Of a stretch of DNA of 22,508 nucleotides, positions 8,401 to 15,420 are shown piece by piece. Each line of letters opens with the position of its first letter. The stretch's first letter is position 1. This DNA comes from a virus. Position numbers and translations under genes: made by a program. The stretch covers positions 1 to 22,508 of IMG/VR virus record IMGVR_UViG_3300023278_000915, one strand, 5' to 3'. The notes beneath the pieces were generated by a model, which was given only the letters and a program-made list of their open reading frames with translations, was not told the DNA's origin and did not search any database.

Positions 8401-9336
8401 CCAAAAGGAGAGGGGATAGATTGGACTACAAAGGTAGATTTCTCTCAAGATATTCAAGATGACTATGATATAGGACTTAAAAGCGACCTTAGAGTAGGAT
8501 ATAAAAAAGATGGTGGAGATAAGTATATGGAAAACTTAAATTATAAAAGCAATATATATGGAGATACAACTAGGCTTTATGATTACAATGAGACGCTAGG
8601 AGATGATTTTGAATCAGGAACTTTAGAAATGATAAACCCTTTATTTGCTTCATCTACTCAGGTTTGGGATAATGATGCTCACGACGACAACACAGTTTCT
8701 AAAGCTCCTGTATTAATACCTAACGCTTGGACTGAAGATTGTTACAATGGCATAGGTTTAGGAAATAATCAGTATCGCCCTTCGCAATTAATTGATGGCT
8801 ATATTCCTAGAATATTTTACTACTGTTGGGAAAATCCTGTAAGCTATACAACTATACCAAATGGTTTAGTTGCTAATGCAGCCGGAACTCAAACATATTG
8901 GTCTAGAGTCTTTAGTAATGGAAGCCCGTTTCAAAACCAAACAGTTTATCCTAGAGCTACATTTGTAGATTGGGAAGAAAGAGTTCATAATATAACTATG
9001 AGGCCTTCACTATCTTTTAATGATGAAAGTTTTACAGCTCCGGGACAATTTAATGTAAATACAGTTCCGGGATTATATACTGTTTACTATAAAAATATGA
9101 TAGAGCAGTTAAAAGAAGCTCCTAGAATAAGAACTGTATACATAAACTTAAAAATAGCAGATATATTATCTTTAGATATGAGAAAGTTAGTTTACCTAGA
9201 TGAGACTTGGTGGAGAATTAATAAAATAGACGGATATAATCCTGCTAAAAATCAAACAACTAAGGTTCAGCTTATACAATGGATAGATGTAGGATTTTAC
9301 CCTATATATGTTAATGGAGATAAAATAGATTACTAA
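5416..9336 (+). CDS. Large baseplate hub/adhesin-like tail protein
   Basis: This is a 1306-residue protein. Residues 1-15 are followed by about 480 residues rich in Gly, Asn, Ser and Tyr that look like carbohydrate-binding beta modules (WQRITGLTAGVNYTLKIKLA, VFNIDVMSDNTSGSTASITI). From about 500 comes a different region that I recognise from Bacteroidetes phage tail proteins: SESEDFPLDISYTISD, YSKSFDLPATANNNKVLNNI, then DGIPFFEGSIQVKK. Residues 733-935 form another beta-rich, Cys-containing module. The conserved part resumes near 954 with TSQVDFIKSISHLFNLYFTT and VYVEPFNDFY. The likely reading is a baseplate hub scaffold carrying two inserted receptor-binding modules. The gene starts one base after the previous stop and ends one base before the next ATG. 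Motifs are seen directly; the receptor-binding role is inferred. Confidence 0.62.
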   Translation: MAQKNITIDIIDKEYDDTYIPSTALYDENNVGNGAFNNPLSGSNIGEAGCGTSNPAKYNISGANGTPISNNLKPWSYDSNLAPGAGFCGIVYRDTPLPYTSGGQLKFPGTPPPSNAGVEYVKDFDFTGNHNAANNNGWMNGSGYPMANYYPGASQYAMNYLGANAPVGNNQAWYGVNTVCYNGGLGSFNPTSAAIPALTNTYAAYNYMKVGGGSPDTCGAGGNISYAGVWQRITGLTAGVNYTLKIKLAGADINGTSYIAMGINPGTYQGTYYEPLGGASATMYGGGPGSIYGGQSTVPTYSGNLRQDITTEQVFTFNSVGGNEVFNIDVMSDNTSGSTASITIDYVSIQETPSSQIGNWSGVYTKVDIGDANTGNPAGVAKVRANIDTIDTSVNGDAIMIGQSAMQGGNLTGAVGLNNMFQPVIIASNNPLLSPTHPLSTGMNTWSQFTQLADSTGAFNADDRLFEMQVINTSGNTIKFDSLDIRYTSYTTPVTSQTINYDKSVVGTLEVSESEDFPLDISYTISDGKNLENRFGDYSKSFDLPATANNNKVLNNIWKANVDQKDKKTYGIKDCRISVDGIPFFEGSIQVKKSTHAGKAKSYSCTVYGGNFSWMSLLKDKGLCETFDEADSFPFDYANIENTWTQTQSTTDIQYPLVSWKDFNIGGLQNYINTFDTDKVPDFQAAFYVYNILQKIFKNIGYKLDSNFFETANFKRLITTFPFLKNDAKDDRVHYTCTQQRQTNDWQQVHYNVGLGTLTGSWNTCILNHNVNDPSQSYDNSNGVWTCQKQGTYDVTAEMGFGIFLLSDVMADCGGNTSTTCDWEYTSASPSDAWYWASRVKVTTASGVVYGNTPSTGWGTNVIHELDWYSVYCWDTATEKLTLPSFSVTLDVGDTIELQGQFTGQNLLGCDPDVKASFGFDASTASLGNRQPRMTIAFNDSTPNIGGDVVKNNILPCGTSQVDFIKSISHLFNLYFTTDVSSKTVYVEPFNDFYKPKGEGIDWTTKVDFSQDIQDDYDIGLKSDLRVGYKKDGGDKYMENLNYKSNIYGDTTRLYDYNETLGDDFESGTLEMINPLFASSTQVWDNDAHDDNTVSKAPVLIPNAWTEDCYNGIGLGNNQYRPSQLIDGYIPRIFYYCWENPVSYTTIPNGLVANAAGTQTYWSRVFSNGSPFQNQTVYPRATFVDWEERVHNITMRPSLSFNDESFTAPGQFNVNTVPGLYTVYYKNMIEQLKEAPRIRTVYINLKIADILSLDMRKLVYLDETWWRINKIDGYNPAKNQTTKVQLIQWIDVGFYPIYVNGDKIDY

Positions 9337-9337
9337 T

Positions 9338-9730
9338 ATGGCAACTAACGAACAAGCAGTAAGAACAATTCCTAAAAGGTCGCATTCATATAACAATGCT
9401 CCTTTAAATTCTAATAATGGTAGAGATAATAATAACCCCATAACTCCTAATGACATTCATATAACCGATACCGGTATAGTCAGAGAAAAACAAGGAAAGG
9501 TTTTTATGACAGAAACTTTAGGAGAGAGTAAGAGTGTGCTTTTAAATGTATTAATAAAAGATGAGTTTGGAAATCTTGTAGAAATGGTAAGAAATTCAAA
9601 TGAAGGAGATGTAAGCACAGGAAGCTATGTAAATAATCAAGGGGTAAAAAACATACCAAACCCAAGAACCACAATGATAAAGGGGAAGCCAAGTAGAAAT
9701 GTAAGTGAAAACGGAACTACAACTTTATAA
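9338..9730 (+). CDS. Hypothetical tail-module protein, 130 aa
   Basis: I do not recognise this protein. The first 50 residues are unusually rich in Asn (NNAPLNSNNGRDNNNPITPN) and probably disordered. The middle (about 60-90) has a short beta-like patch (SKSVLLNVLIKDEFGNLVEM), and the C-terminus is again polar. There is no signal peptide, membrane segment or cysteine. Its stop overlaps the next ATG (TAATG), indicating translational coupling with the gp10-like gene. Its position suggests a minor virion or assembly factor. Confidence 0.6.
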   Translation: MATNEQAVRTIPKRSHSYNNAPLNSNNGRDNNNPITPNDIHITDTGIVREKQGKVFMTETLGESKSVLLNVLIKDEFGNLVEMVRNSNEGDVSTGSYVNNQGVKNIPNPRTTMIKGKPSRNVSENGTTTL

Positions 9731-10239
9731 TGAGTAACGGATACGAAAAAATAGCGGCAGTCTTGTTTAGTGAAGGAGAGCAATTAAAAAGTATCTTACA
9801 ACAAGAGCTTATTGTTCAAGAGCATATTGCTTCAGGAAAACTATATAACTCTTTTGATGTAGAATTTGATGTGGTTGGAGGTTCTCTTGTTTTGAATGTT
9901 ACTAATAGTGCAGGCTATGCTGTAGCGGTAGATGAAGGCCTTAAGCCGGGGACAAAGGTAGGTTTGTTTAAACTTATAGCTTGGGTTAAAAATAAGCAAA
10001 AGCTAGGCAAAATGCTTCCTTTTGATAATGAAAGCGCATTAGTTATAGCAAATAGAGTTAGGAAGTCAATTAGAGACAAGGGAACAGTAAGCCCCAAAGG
10101 ATTTATAGGAAATGCTCTTGAAACTGCTGAGAGGTCAGGAATGTTTAAAAGAATAGCTACAGCAACAGGACTTCAGGTAGATGCAATATTAGGAGAGTCA
10201 GAGATAGATAAAACAATTACAATAACAGCAACAATATAA
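9730..10239 (+). CDS. HK97 gp10-like tail completion protein
   Basis: The 169-residue product has the features of the HK97 gp10/neck family: an N-terminal helix with an early segment ASGKLYNSFDVEFDV (release of tails or joining to heads in the family), beta strands around GGSLVLNVTNSAGYAVAVDEG, and a conserved patch of the type GLKPGTKVG followed by a Trp-containing helix (LFKLIAWVKNKQ). A C-terminal stretch SPKGFIGNALETAERSGM matches the usual ending in which a conserved Phe precedes a final amphipathic helix. In siphophages such proteins act at the head-tail joint or in tail completion. It directly precedes the tape measure gene, four bases away. The family call rests on pattern; the exact role is inferred. 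Confidence 0.62.
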   Translation: MSNGYEKIAAVLFSEGEQLKSILQQELIVQEHIASGKLYNSFDVEFDVVGGSLVLNVTNSAGYAVAVDEGLKPGTKVGLFKLIAWVKNKQKLGKMLPFDNESALVIANRVRKSIRDKGTVSPKGFIGNALETAERSGMFKRIATATGLQVDAILGESEIDKTITITATI

Positions 10240-10243
10240 CAAT

Positions 10244-13200
10244 ATGGCCTCACAAGAAACAAAAATAATTAATGTAAAGATTAAAGGTGTAAATGACCTT
10301 TTAAAGCTTAAAGCTGAATTAAAAAAACTCAAGAAAGAACAAGAGAAAATTACTTCTGTAAATAAAAAAGGAGAGAAAGAGTGGATTGATAAAGAAAGAG
10401 CAATTACTAAGGCTACTCAAAAGGTAAGAAAGCATAGAAATGAATTAACAAAACTAGATAAGGAACAAAGAAAAACTCAAAAAGGTGGAGCAGGATTTTC
10501 TAAAGGTTTACTTAAGATGGCTGCAGGTATTACTGCTGTTGTTGCTACTGTAAGAGCTTTAAGTAGAGTTTTTGTTTCTGCATTTAAAACCTTTACTGAG
10601 TTTGAATTCTCTATGGCTAAGGTAAGAGCAATATCAGGAGCTACAAATGAGGAGTTTATGAAGCTTGAGCAAAGTGCTAAAGAGCTTGGTAGAACTACAT
10701 TCTTTACAGCTAAAGAAGTTGCAGAATTACAAGTAAACTTTTCTAAATTAGGATTTACAGCCGAACAAATTTTAAACTTACAAGAAGCAACACTAGATTT
10801 AGCAATGGCTACAGGAAGTGATTTAGCTAGAAGTGCAATGGTTGCAGGTTCTGCAGTTAGAGGTTTTGGATTAGATGCTGCTGAAGCAACTAGAGTAGTT
10901 GATGTTATGGCTGTTTCATTTACAAGCTCTGCTTTAGATATTGAAAAATGGCAAACATCTATGACTAAAGTTGCTCCTATTGCCGCTAGTATGGGAGTAA
11001 GTATTGAGGGTACTGCTGCTGTTATGGGAGTGTTAGCAGATACAGGTATTGAGGCTTCTATTGCAGGAACATCATTAAGAAATATATTCTTAAAAATGGT
11101 TAATCCAACATCTAATCTTGCTAAGAGAATAGGATTTACCGTCAATAGTACTAAAGATATGATAAAAGCTCTTAAAAAGCTAAGAGATGCTAAAATTGGA
11201 GATTTAGAAATGAGTTCTCTTGTAGATGTAAGACAGCAGGCTTCATTTAAGGCTATGCTTAAAGGTGTAGATATAATTGAACAATATACTATAGCAAACG
11301 ATAATGCTACCGGAGCAAGTAGAGAAATGTCTGCAATTATGGAAGACTCTACTAAGGGTGCATTCAAAAGATTTACCTCAGCAATGGAAGGATTGTTTTT
11401 AGTGCTTTCAGAAAAGATTGCTCCATTTATAAACAAAGTAACTAAAGGAACTAGAGAATGGATTGAAATGCTTACGGGAGCTGCAGATAAAAAAATATCT
11501 GATAGAATGAAAGACCAAGTTAAAGAGTTTCAAAACCTTTTTAATGTTTTAAAAAAATCTACAGTTTTAGACCAAACTAAAGAAAAAGCCTTAAAAGAAA
11601 TTAACAGAAAATACTCTGAATATTTAGGCTATCAACTTACTGATATTAACGACACAAAAGCTTTATATGAAGCTGAAAAATTACTTAACGAGCAATTTGC
11701 AGAAAGAATTCAACTGCAAGTAGCAGAAGAAGGGTTAGGTCAATTTTACAAAGACCAAGAAAAAAGAGCTTATGATTTATTTAATTTACAGAAAGAGATA
11801 GCTAAAAGTCCATTAGGAAAATTAAAATCATATGAAGACCTTTTTAGTGAAGGTGCAAATGTTGCTATGGATGACGCTAAAGCATTGTGGGATTTTATTT
11901 CTGACTTAAAGGTTAATACTTTTGAAGAGGACGGAGAGATAGACGGATTTATGCAAAAACTAGAAGCAGGACTTGTATTTGGTACAGGAGTGCTAAACAA
12001 CTTATGGGCTATACCTCAAGCGTTTATTAAAGATATGGACGCTTGGGCAGACTTTAAGTTAATATCAGATGAGATTGCTAAACTACAAGCTGAAATTACT
12101 GCAGAAAGTAAAGATGAGTCTTATTGGAAGGATAGAGTAATAGCTGCAGGAGGAAAAATAAAAGACTTACTTGGTAAAGCCAAACTTGAACCTTGCCCTT
12201 CAGGTCAGCATAGAGACCCTATAACAAAGGAGTGTGTAGACCTTGTGGCTGTTAGGAATTTTGCTGAAGAGTTGGCTGCATTTCAAGTATCCGTAAATGA
12301 CAGAACTTCTGCTGATTTTATAGCTAATGAAGAAAAAAGAAACATTAAGATATTAGAAAAAAAGAAGGAGTTAGCTGAGGCTGAGTTTAATCTTCTTGCA
12401 GATGGAGACCAAAAAAAGGCTGCGGCACATTTAAAATATTTAAAATCTATTGAGAGATTAGATAGGGCTAACTTAAAAAGACAAGAAAAAAGATTAGATG
12501 AAGGTCTTGTTATGACCAAAAGAAAATTAGCTCAAGAAGGTAGAGATAAAGAACATTTTACATTACAATTAGAAAGAAAGGAGTTGCTAGCAGAGAAAAG
12601 AATGCTAGAGAAAAAATTACTTCTATATAAAGACTATAGTGAAGAGTGGAAAAAGATTAGGAAACAGATGGAGAAGGTTGATGAGGATATTAAAGTCAAT
12701 GACCACGAAAGTGAAATGGAGCTTAGTCAGTTTAAGGTTGAGATTGCTCAAGAAATAGCCAATGCTACCTTTGCTATTATGTCTAATAATCTTGCAAGAG
12801 AAAAAGAAGCGGCAATAAATGACTTGCAAAATACCTATGATAATGAAATGTGGTATCTTGATAGGCAATTAGAGGATAAAACTATGTCTAAGGCTGATTA
12901 TGATGGTAAAAAACTTATAGCAGATACTAAGCTTAAAGAAGAAGAGGAAAGAGTAAATAAAGAATTTGCTAAAAAGGAGAAAAACGCAGCAAAAGCGCAG
13001 GCTGTAATAAATGGTGCTTTAGCTGTTACTAAAGTGTATGCTCAATTAGGAACTCTTGCAACTTTTACTGTCCCTTTAATTATTGCTGCTACAATGGCTC
13101 AGTTAGCAGTTATTGAGTCTCAGCAATTTGCTAAAGGAGGAATTGTAGAAAAATTTGCTGATGGAGGAATGGTTGTAGGTAAGTCTCACGCTCAAGGAGG

Positions 13201-13495
13201 AGAAAAGTTTGCAGTAGGAGGAAGGGTTGTTGAATTAGAAGGAGGAGAGGCTGTTATTAATAAAAGAAGTACAGCAATGTTTGGAAGTCAATTATCTGCA
13301 ATGAATGCCGCAGGAGGAGGTGTTAAGTTTGCTGATGGAGGTCTTTTAAATCAAAGTTCTTTTAGTTCGGCAAGATTTAATTCAGCAGGATTTAATTCTT
13401 CACAAGGAGGAGGAGGCAGGGTTGTTGTTGTAGAATCAGATATTACAACATCACAAAGAAAAGTTAGAGCAATAGAGAACAATGCAAGCTTTTAA
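10244..13495 (+). CDS. Tape measure protein (TP901 type)
   Basis: The 1083-residue product sets tail length and passes through the tail during DNA injection. Residues 1-75 are a Lys/Glu-rich coiled coil. About 88-115 is hydrophobic (GLLKMAAGITAVVATVRALS). The conserved TP901 core follows at about 120-290 (EFSMAKVRAISGATNEEFMK, ELGRTTFFTAKEVAELQVNF, then MGVLADTGIEASIAGTSLRN). A long helical middle region carries a two-Cys segment near 650 (PCPSGQHRDPITKEC). Another hydrophobic stretch lies near 930-965, and a Gly-rich repeat ending contains AKGGIVEKFADGG and LEGGEAVINKRS, which is typical of tape measure C-termini in these phages. At roughly 0.15 nm per residue the tail would be about 160 nm long. 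This is the most certain assignment in the tail module. Confidence 0.92.
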   Translation: MASQETKIINVKIKGVNDLLKLKAELKKLKKEQEKITSVNKKGEKEWIDKERAITKATQKVRKHRNELTKLDKEQRKTQKGGAGFSKGLLKMAAGITAVVATVRALSRVFVSAFKTFTEFEFSMAKVRAISGATNEEFMKLEQSAKELGRTTFFTAKEVAELQVNFSKLGFTAEQILNLQEATLDLAMATGSDLARSAMVAGSAVRGFGLDAAEATRVVDVMAVSFTSSALDIEKWQTSMTKVAPIAASMGVSIEGTAAVMGVLADTGIEASIAGTSLRNIFLKMVNPTSNLAKRIGFTVNSTKDMIKALKKLRDAKIGDLEMSSLVDVRQQASFKAMLKGVDIIEQYTIANDNATGASREMSAIMEDSTKGAFKRFTSAMEGLFLVLSEKIAPFINKVTKGTREWIEMLTGAADKKISDRMKDQVKEFQNLFNVLKKSTVLDQTKEKALKEINRKYSEYLGYQLTDINDTKALYEAEKLLNEQFAERIQLQVAEEGLGQFYKDQEKRAYDLFNLQKEIAKSPLGKLKSYEDLFSEGANVAMDDAKALWDFISDLKVNTFEEDGEIDGFMQKLEAGLVFGTGVLNNLWAIPQAFIKDMDAWADFKLISDEIAKLQAEITAESKDESYWKDRVIAAGGKIKDLLGKAKLEPCPSGQHRDPITKECVDLVAVRNFAEELAAFQVSVNDRTSADFIANEEKRNIKILEKKKELAEAEFNLLADGDQKKAAAHLKYLKSIERLDRANLKRQEKRLDEGLVMTKRKLAQEGRDKEHFTLQLERKELLAEKRMLEKKLLLYKDYSEEWKKIRKQMEKVDEDIKVNDHESEMELSQFKVEIAQEIANATFAIMSNNLAREKEAAINDLQNTYDNEMWYLDRQLEDKTMSKADYDGKKLIADTKLKEEEERVNKEFAKKEKNAAKAQAVINGALAVTKVYAQLGTLATFTVPLIIAATMAQLAVIESQQFAKGGIVEKFADGGMVVGKSHAQGGEKFAVGGRVVELEGGEAVINKRSTAMFGSQLSAMNAAGGGVKFADGGLLNQSSFSSARFNSAGFNSSQGGGGRVVVVESDITTSQRKVRAIENNASF

Positions 13496-13518
13496 TTATA
13501 AAATTAAAATATATTTTA

Positions 13519-13526
13519 TATATTTG
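13519..13526 (+). promoter_or_regulatory. Candidate Bacteroidetes-type -7 box before the small-gene cluster
   Basis: TATATTTG fits the TAnnTTTG consensus exactly. It lies in the 53-base gap after the tape measure gene, 22 bases before the ATG at 13549. No clear TTG -33 box is present at the expected distance, so the call is tentative. The identical octamer occurs at 21539. Confidence 0.4.
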
Positions 13527-13548
13527 CTAACCAATAAAATACTAACAA

Positions 13549-13758
13549 ATGTTTGTTGATAAATACATAAAGGAGGCTCGTATAAGTGTTTGTAAAAAAT
13601 GCGAGTTTTACAGAAATTTTTTAATGCTAAAAAAACCAATCATAACAAGAGGCTCAAGATGCGGAAAGTGTTCTTGCTTTTTAGATGCTAAAGCAGGCCT
13701 TACTAAAGAGTGGTTTGGGAAATGCCCGATAAATAAATGGGAAGAAAAAGGACTTTAA
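13549..13758 (+). CDS. Small zinc-ribbon protein, 69 aa
   Basis: The protein carries CKKCEFY near residues 15-21, then RCGKCSCF near 42-49, and GKCPINKW close to the end. The paired CxxC motifs should bind one zinc ion. Short proteins with this CxxC / CGKCxC / KCPxxKW layout are common next to tail genes in Bacteroidetes phages, but their function is unknown to me. The gene follows a candidate promoter and overlaps the possible early start (13737) of the next gene. It lacks a membrane segment, so it is probably a cytoplasmic assembly or regulatory factor. Confidence 0.7.
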   Translation: MFVDKYIKEARISVCKKCEFYRNFLMLKKPIITRGSRCGKCSCFLDAKAGLTKEWFGKCPINKWEEKGL

Positions 13759-13772
13759 AGAAAAATACAGAT

Positions 13773-14015
13773 ATGAAATTAGTAGAATCTATAATATCCA
13801 AGGTATCTAAAGAAGATAAAGAAGAGATACAGAATAACATTTATTTAATAGAAAAAATAACAGACAAAGAGCATTATAATAGCGGCTTAATGAGAGTGCT
13901 TTTTCATTTTTGGGCTAAATACATACCTCAGCACAAGCAAAGTATGAAGTGTGGTGGATGTCGTCAAGCTGTATTAAGATTTTGGAAGCAAATTAATACT
14001 GAATGGAATAAATAA
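13773..14015 (+). CDS. Small CxxC protein, 80 aa
   Basis: I chose ATG 13773 (MKLVESIISK) rather than the upstream in-frame ATG 13737, because the earlier start would overlap the zinc-ribbon gene by 22 bases and add a Lys/Arg-rich stretch that looks like the shadow of that gene. The product is helical and ends with MKCGGCRQAVLRFWKQINTE, a CxxC followed by an aromatic-rich helix that I recognise as a recurring ending in small Bacteroidetes phage proteins of unknown function. Its TAA overlaps the next start (TAATG), so it is co-translated with the helix-turn-helix gene. Confidence 0.6.
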   Translation: MKLVESIISKVSKEDKEEIQNNIYLIEKITDKEHYNSGLMRVLFHFWAKYIPQHKQSMKCGGCRQAVLRFWKQINTEWNK

Positions 14016-14338
14016 TGGCGCAAAGACAGAATGATATAGAAATAGTATATGAGTATTTAGATTTAATGGAAAAGGAGATTACATTAAGAATACCTGAAGA
14101 TGCTACAATTAAAGACACAATACTACATTTACTTGAAAAAGGATTGATACCTCCAAAAAAAGTAAGAAATTATATGATTATTAATGATTTTGACAAATTA
14201 TTAGTAAGCAATGAAGGTAATCGTACTCATACTTTTATGGATATATCTATAAAATATGAAATAACTGAAAGGCAAGCTCAGACTATAGTTTACAAGGATA
14301 GAAATAAACATATGCCTACCTATAACATTAGTTATTAA
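14015..14338 (+). CDS. Small helix-turn-helix protein, possible regulator
   Basis: The 107-residue product has an N-terminal helical region and a C-terminal segment FMDISIKYEITERQAQTIVY (about residues 74-93). This reads as a helix-turn-helix of the kind seen in Mor-like activators and small terminase-like proteins: a first helix, the turn YEITERQ, and a recognition helix. It ends 55 bases before the protease start, and the intervening gap contains the 11-base promoter element shared with the tail module. A role in switching on late genes is therefore attractive, but a DNA-packaging role (small terminase-like) cannot be excluded. Function is inferred from motif and position. Confidence 0.5.
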   Translation: MAQRQNDIEIVYEYLDLMEKEITLRIPEDATIKDTILHLLEKGLIPPKKVRNYMIINDFDKLLVSNEGNRTHTFMDISIKYEITERQAQTIVYKDRNKHMPTYNISY

Positions 14339-14350
14339 AAACTTGTTCCT

Positions 14351-14389
14351 AAAACTTCGCAAATACTTTTAATACTATTTGTATTTTTG
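14351..14389 (+). promoter_or_regulatory. Candidate phage promoter of the head module
   Basis: AAAACTTCGCA (14351-14361) is separated by 20 bases from TATTTTTG (14382-14389), an exact TAnnTTTG box. The same element and spacing lie at 212-250. The ATG of the protease gene follows at 14394, so transcription starting a few bases after the box would give a leaderless or nearly leaderless message. Confidence 0.55.
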
Positions 14390-14393
14390 TTAA

Positions 14394-14699
14394 ATGCAAA
14401 AAGAATGGTATAAAATTAAGAATAATGCATCTGAAACTTCAGATGTTTATTTATTTAACGATATAGGTACTTTCGGAATAACAGCTCAAAGCTTTATTGA
14501 TGAGATTAAAGAGTACGATAACAAAGAATTAAATATACATATTAATAGTTTAGGAGGAGAAGTTTTTGAAGGTATGGCTATTTATTCTATTATTCAAAGA
14601 AGAAAAGCAAAAACAACAGTTTATATTGAAGGTATAGCAGCTAGTATTGCTTCTGTTATAGCATTAGCGGCAGACGAGGTTATTATGAGTGAAAATTAA
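14394..14699 (+). CDS. ClpP-type prohead protease, N-terminal part (ends at in-frame TAA)
   Basis: This 101-residue piece is the N-terminal half of an S14 (ClpP-like) serine protease, the kind that processes phage proheads. Recognisable elements are LNIHINSLGGEVFEGMAIYS, the oxyanion-loop region of the family, and GIAASIASVIALAADEVIM, where Ser84 matches the catalytic serine of ClpP (GxAASxA). Reading stops at TAA (14697-14699) right after MSEN. The same frame continues with LLMIHNAWGG, which carries the catalytic histidine. Thus a single codon separates two halves of one conserved domain. The stop may be a sequence error, a nonsense mutation, or a site of readthrough or reinitiation. Alone, this fragment cannot be an active protease. 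Confidence 0.8.
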   Translation: MQKEWYKIKNNASETSDVYLFNDIGTFGITAQSFIDEIKEYDNKELNIHINSLGGEVFEGMAIYSIIQRRKAKTTVYIEGIAASIASVIALAADEVIMSEN

Positions 14700-14705
14700 T
14701 TACTT

Positions 14706-15395
14706 ATGATACACAATGCTTGGGGCGGAACTCAAGGAGACGCTAGAGATATGAGAAAACAAGCTGATGTTCTTGATAAAATCACAAATGAAATTGCTGA
14801 AGTTTATGTAAAGAAAACCAACATTCCTTATGACAAAGTTATAGAGATGATGAATGAGGAGACTTGGCTTACAGCAAAAGAAGCAGTAGCACTAGGTTTT
14901 GTAAATTCCATCTCAGAACCAATTAAAGTAGCTGCAAAATATGATGTCTCTAGATTTAAGAACATCACAAACAAAAAGGTGGATACAATTTTAAGTTTAA
15001 CAGAAAAAAAGAAAATCAAAATGACAGAAGAATTAAAAACTTGGTTTAACTCAAAGGTTGATGAGATTATTGCTAAAGTGAAAACTGATGGTAGTGAAAC
15101 TCGTGAAACTGTTGAGTCTGTTGAGGTTGAAGTAAAACTTACTGATAACGAAGATGTGATGAACAAATTTTCGGATTTAGAAGGTACTATTTTAACACTT
15201 AACAATTCTATTATTGAATTAGAAGGAGAAAAAGAAACTCTTTCTGTAGAAATAAATAGAGTAAATGCTTTATTAAGCAAGTCGGAAGCGAAAGGAACTG
15301 ATACCTCTACAGACTCAGACCCTGCCGTAGTAGAAAACAAAGTAGAGGACGCAAATAGTAATTTCTTTGATAATTTAGCTTCAAAGATAAAATAA
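14706..15395 (+). CDS. Prohead protease C-terminal part with scaffold-like extension
   Basis: This 229-residue reading frame is in phase with the preceding fragment and begins at the Met of LLMIHNAWGG. The first 85 residues complete the ClpP-like fold: the histidine motif MIHNAWGG, a helix with KQADVLDKITNEIAEVYVKK, and NEETWLTAKEAVALGFVNSI, the family's final acidic/helix motif. The remaining 125 residues are a separate, acidic, helical region with coiled-coil spacing (LNNSIIELEGEKETLSVEIN) and a Ser/Thr/Asp-rich linker, resembling a scaffold domain. Read through the stop, the complete protein would be 333 residues. Reinitiation at 14706, seven bases after the TAA, could also give two chains that pair, but this has not been shown for the family to my knowledge. 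Confidence 0.75.
   Translation: MIHNAWGGTQGDARDMRKQADVLDKITNEIAEVYVKKTNIPYDKVIEMMNEETWLTAKEAVALGFVNSISEPIKVAAKYDVSRFKNITNKKVDTILSLTEKKKIKMTEELKTWFNSKVDEIIAKVKTDGSETRETVESVEVEVKLTDNEDVMNKFSDLEGTILTLNNSIIELEGEKETLSVEINRVNALLSKSEAKGTDTSTDSDPAVVENKVEDANSNFFDNLASKIK
15021..15395 (+). CDS. Possible scaffold protein from an internal start
   Basis: An in-frame ATG at 15021 (MTEELKTWFNSKVDEIIAKV) follows an A-rich leader of the kind used for initiation here, exactly at the junction between the protease and the helical region. Initiation there would make a free scaffold of 124 residues identical to the protease C-terminus, as in the nested lambda C/Nu3 arrangement. The product has coiled-coil character and a short amphipathic C-terminal helix (FFDNLASKIK), which in scaffolds often contacts the capsid protein. 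This is inference from layout. Confidence 0.4.
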   Translation: MTEELKTWFNSKVDEIIAKVKTDGSETRETVESVEVEVKLTDNEDVMNKFSDLEGTILTLNNSIIELEGEKETLSVEINRVNALLSKSEAKGTDTSTDSDPAVVENKVEDANSNFFDNLASKIK

Positions 15396-15420
15396 TTAAT
15401 AATAAAAAAAGAAAAAGAAA

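Noticed and set aside
1630-9336. Diversity-generating retroelement target in the LamG or hub genes
   Set aside because: No near-identical template/variable repeat pair with A-specific differences and no reverse transcriptase gene were seen in the window.
10477-11436. 319-codon open frame on the minus strand within the tape measure gene
   Set aside because: It lies wholly opposite a strongly recognised TP901 tape measure gene, has low-complexity Ser/Ala/Leu composition expected from reading such a gene backwards, and has no promoter or neighbours on that strand.
14697-14699. Phage-wide reassignment of TAA as a sense codon
   Set aside because: Most other genes here end in TAA directly before the next start, so TAA works as a normal stop; only this one site conflicts.
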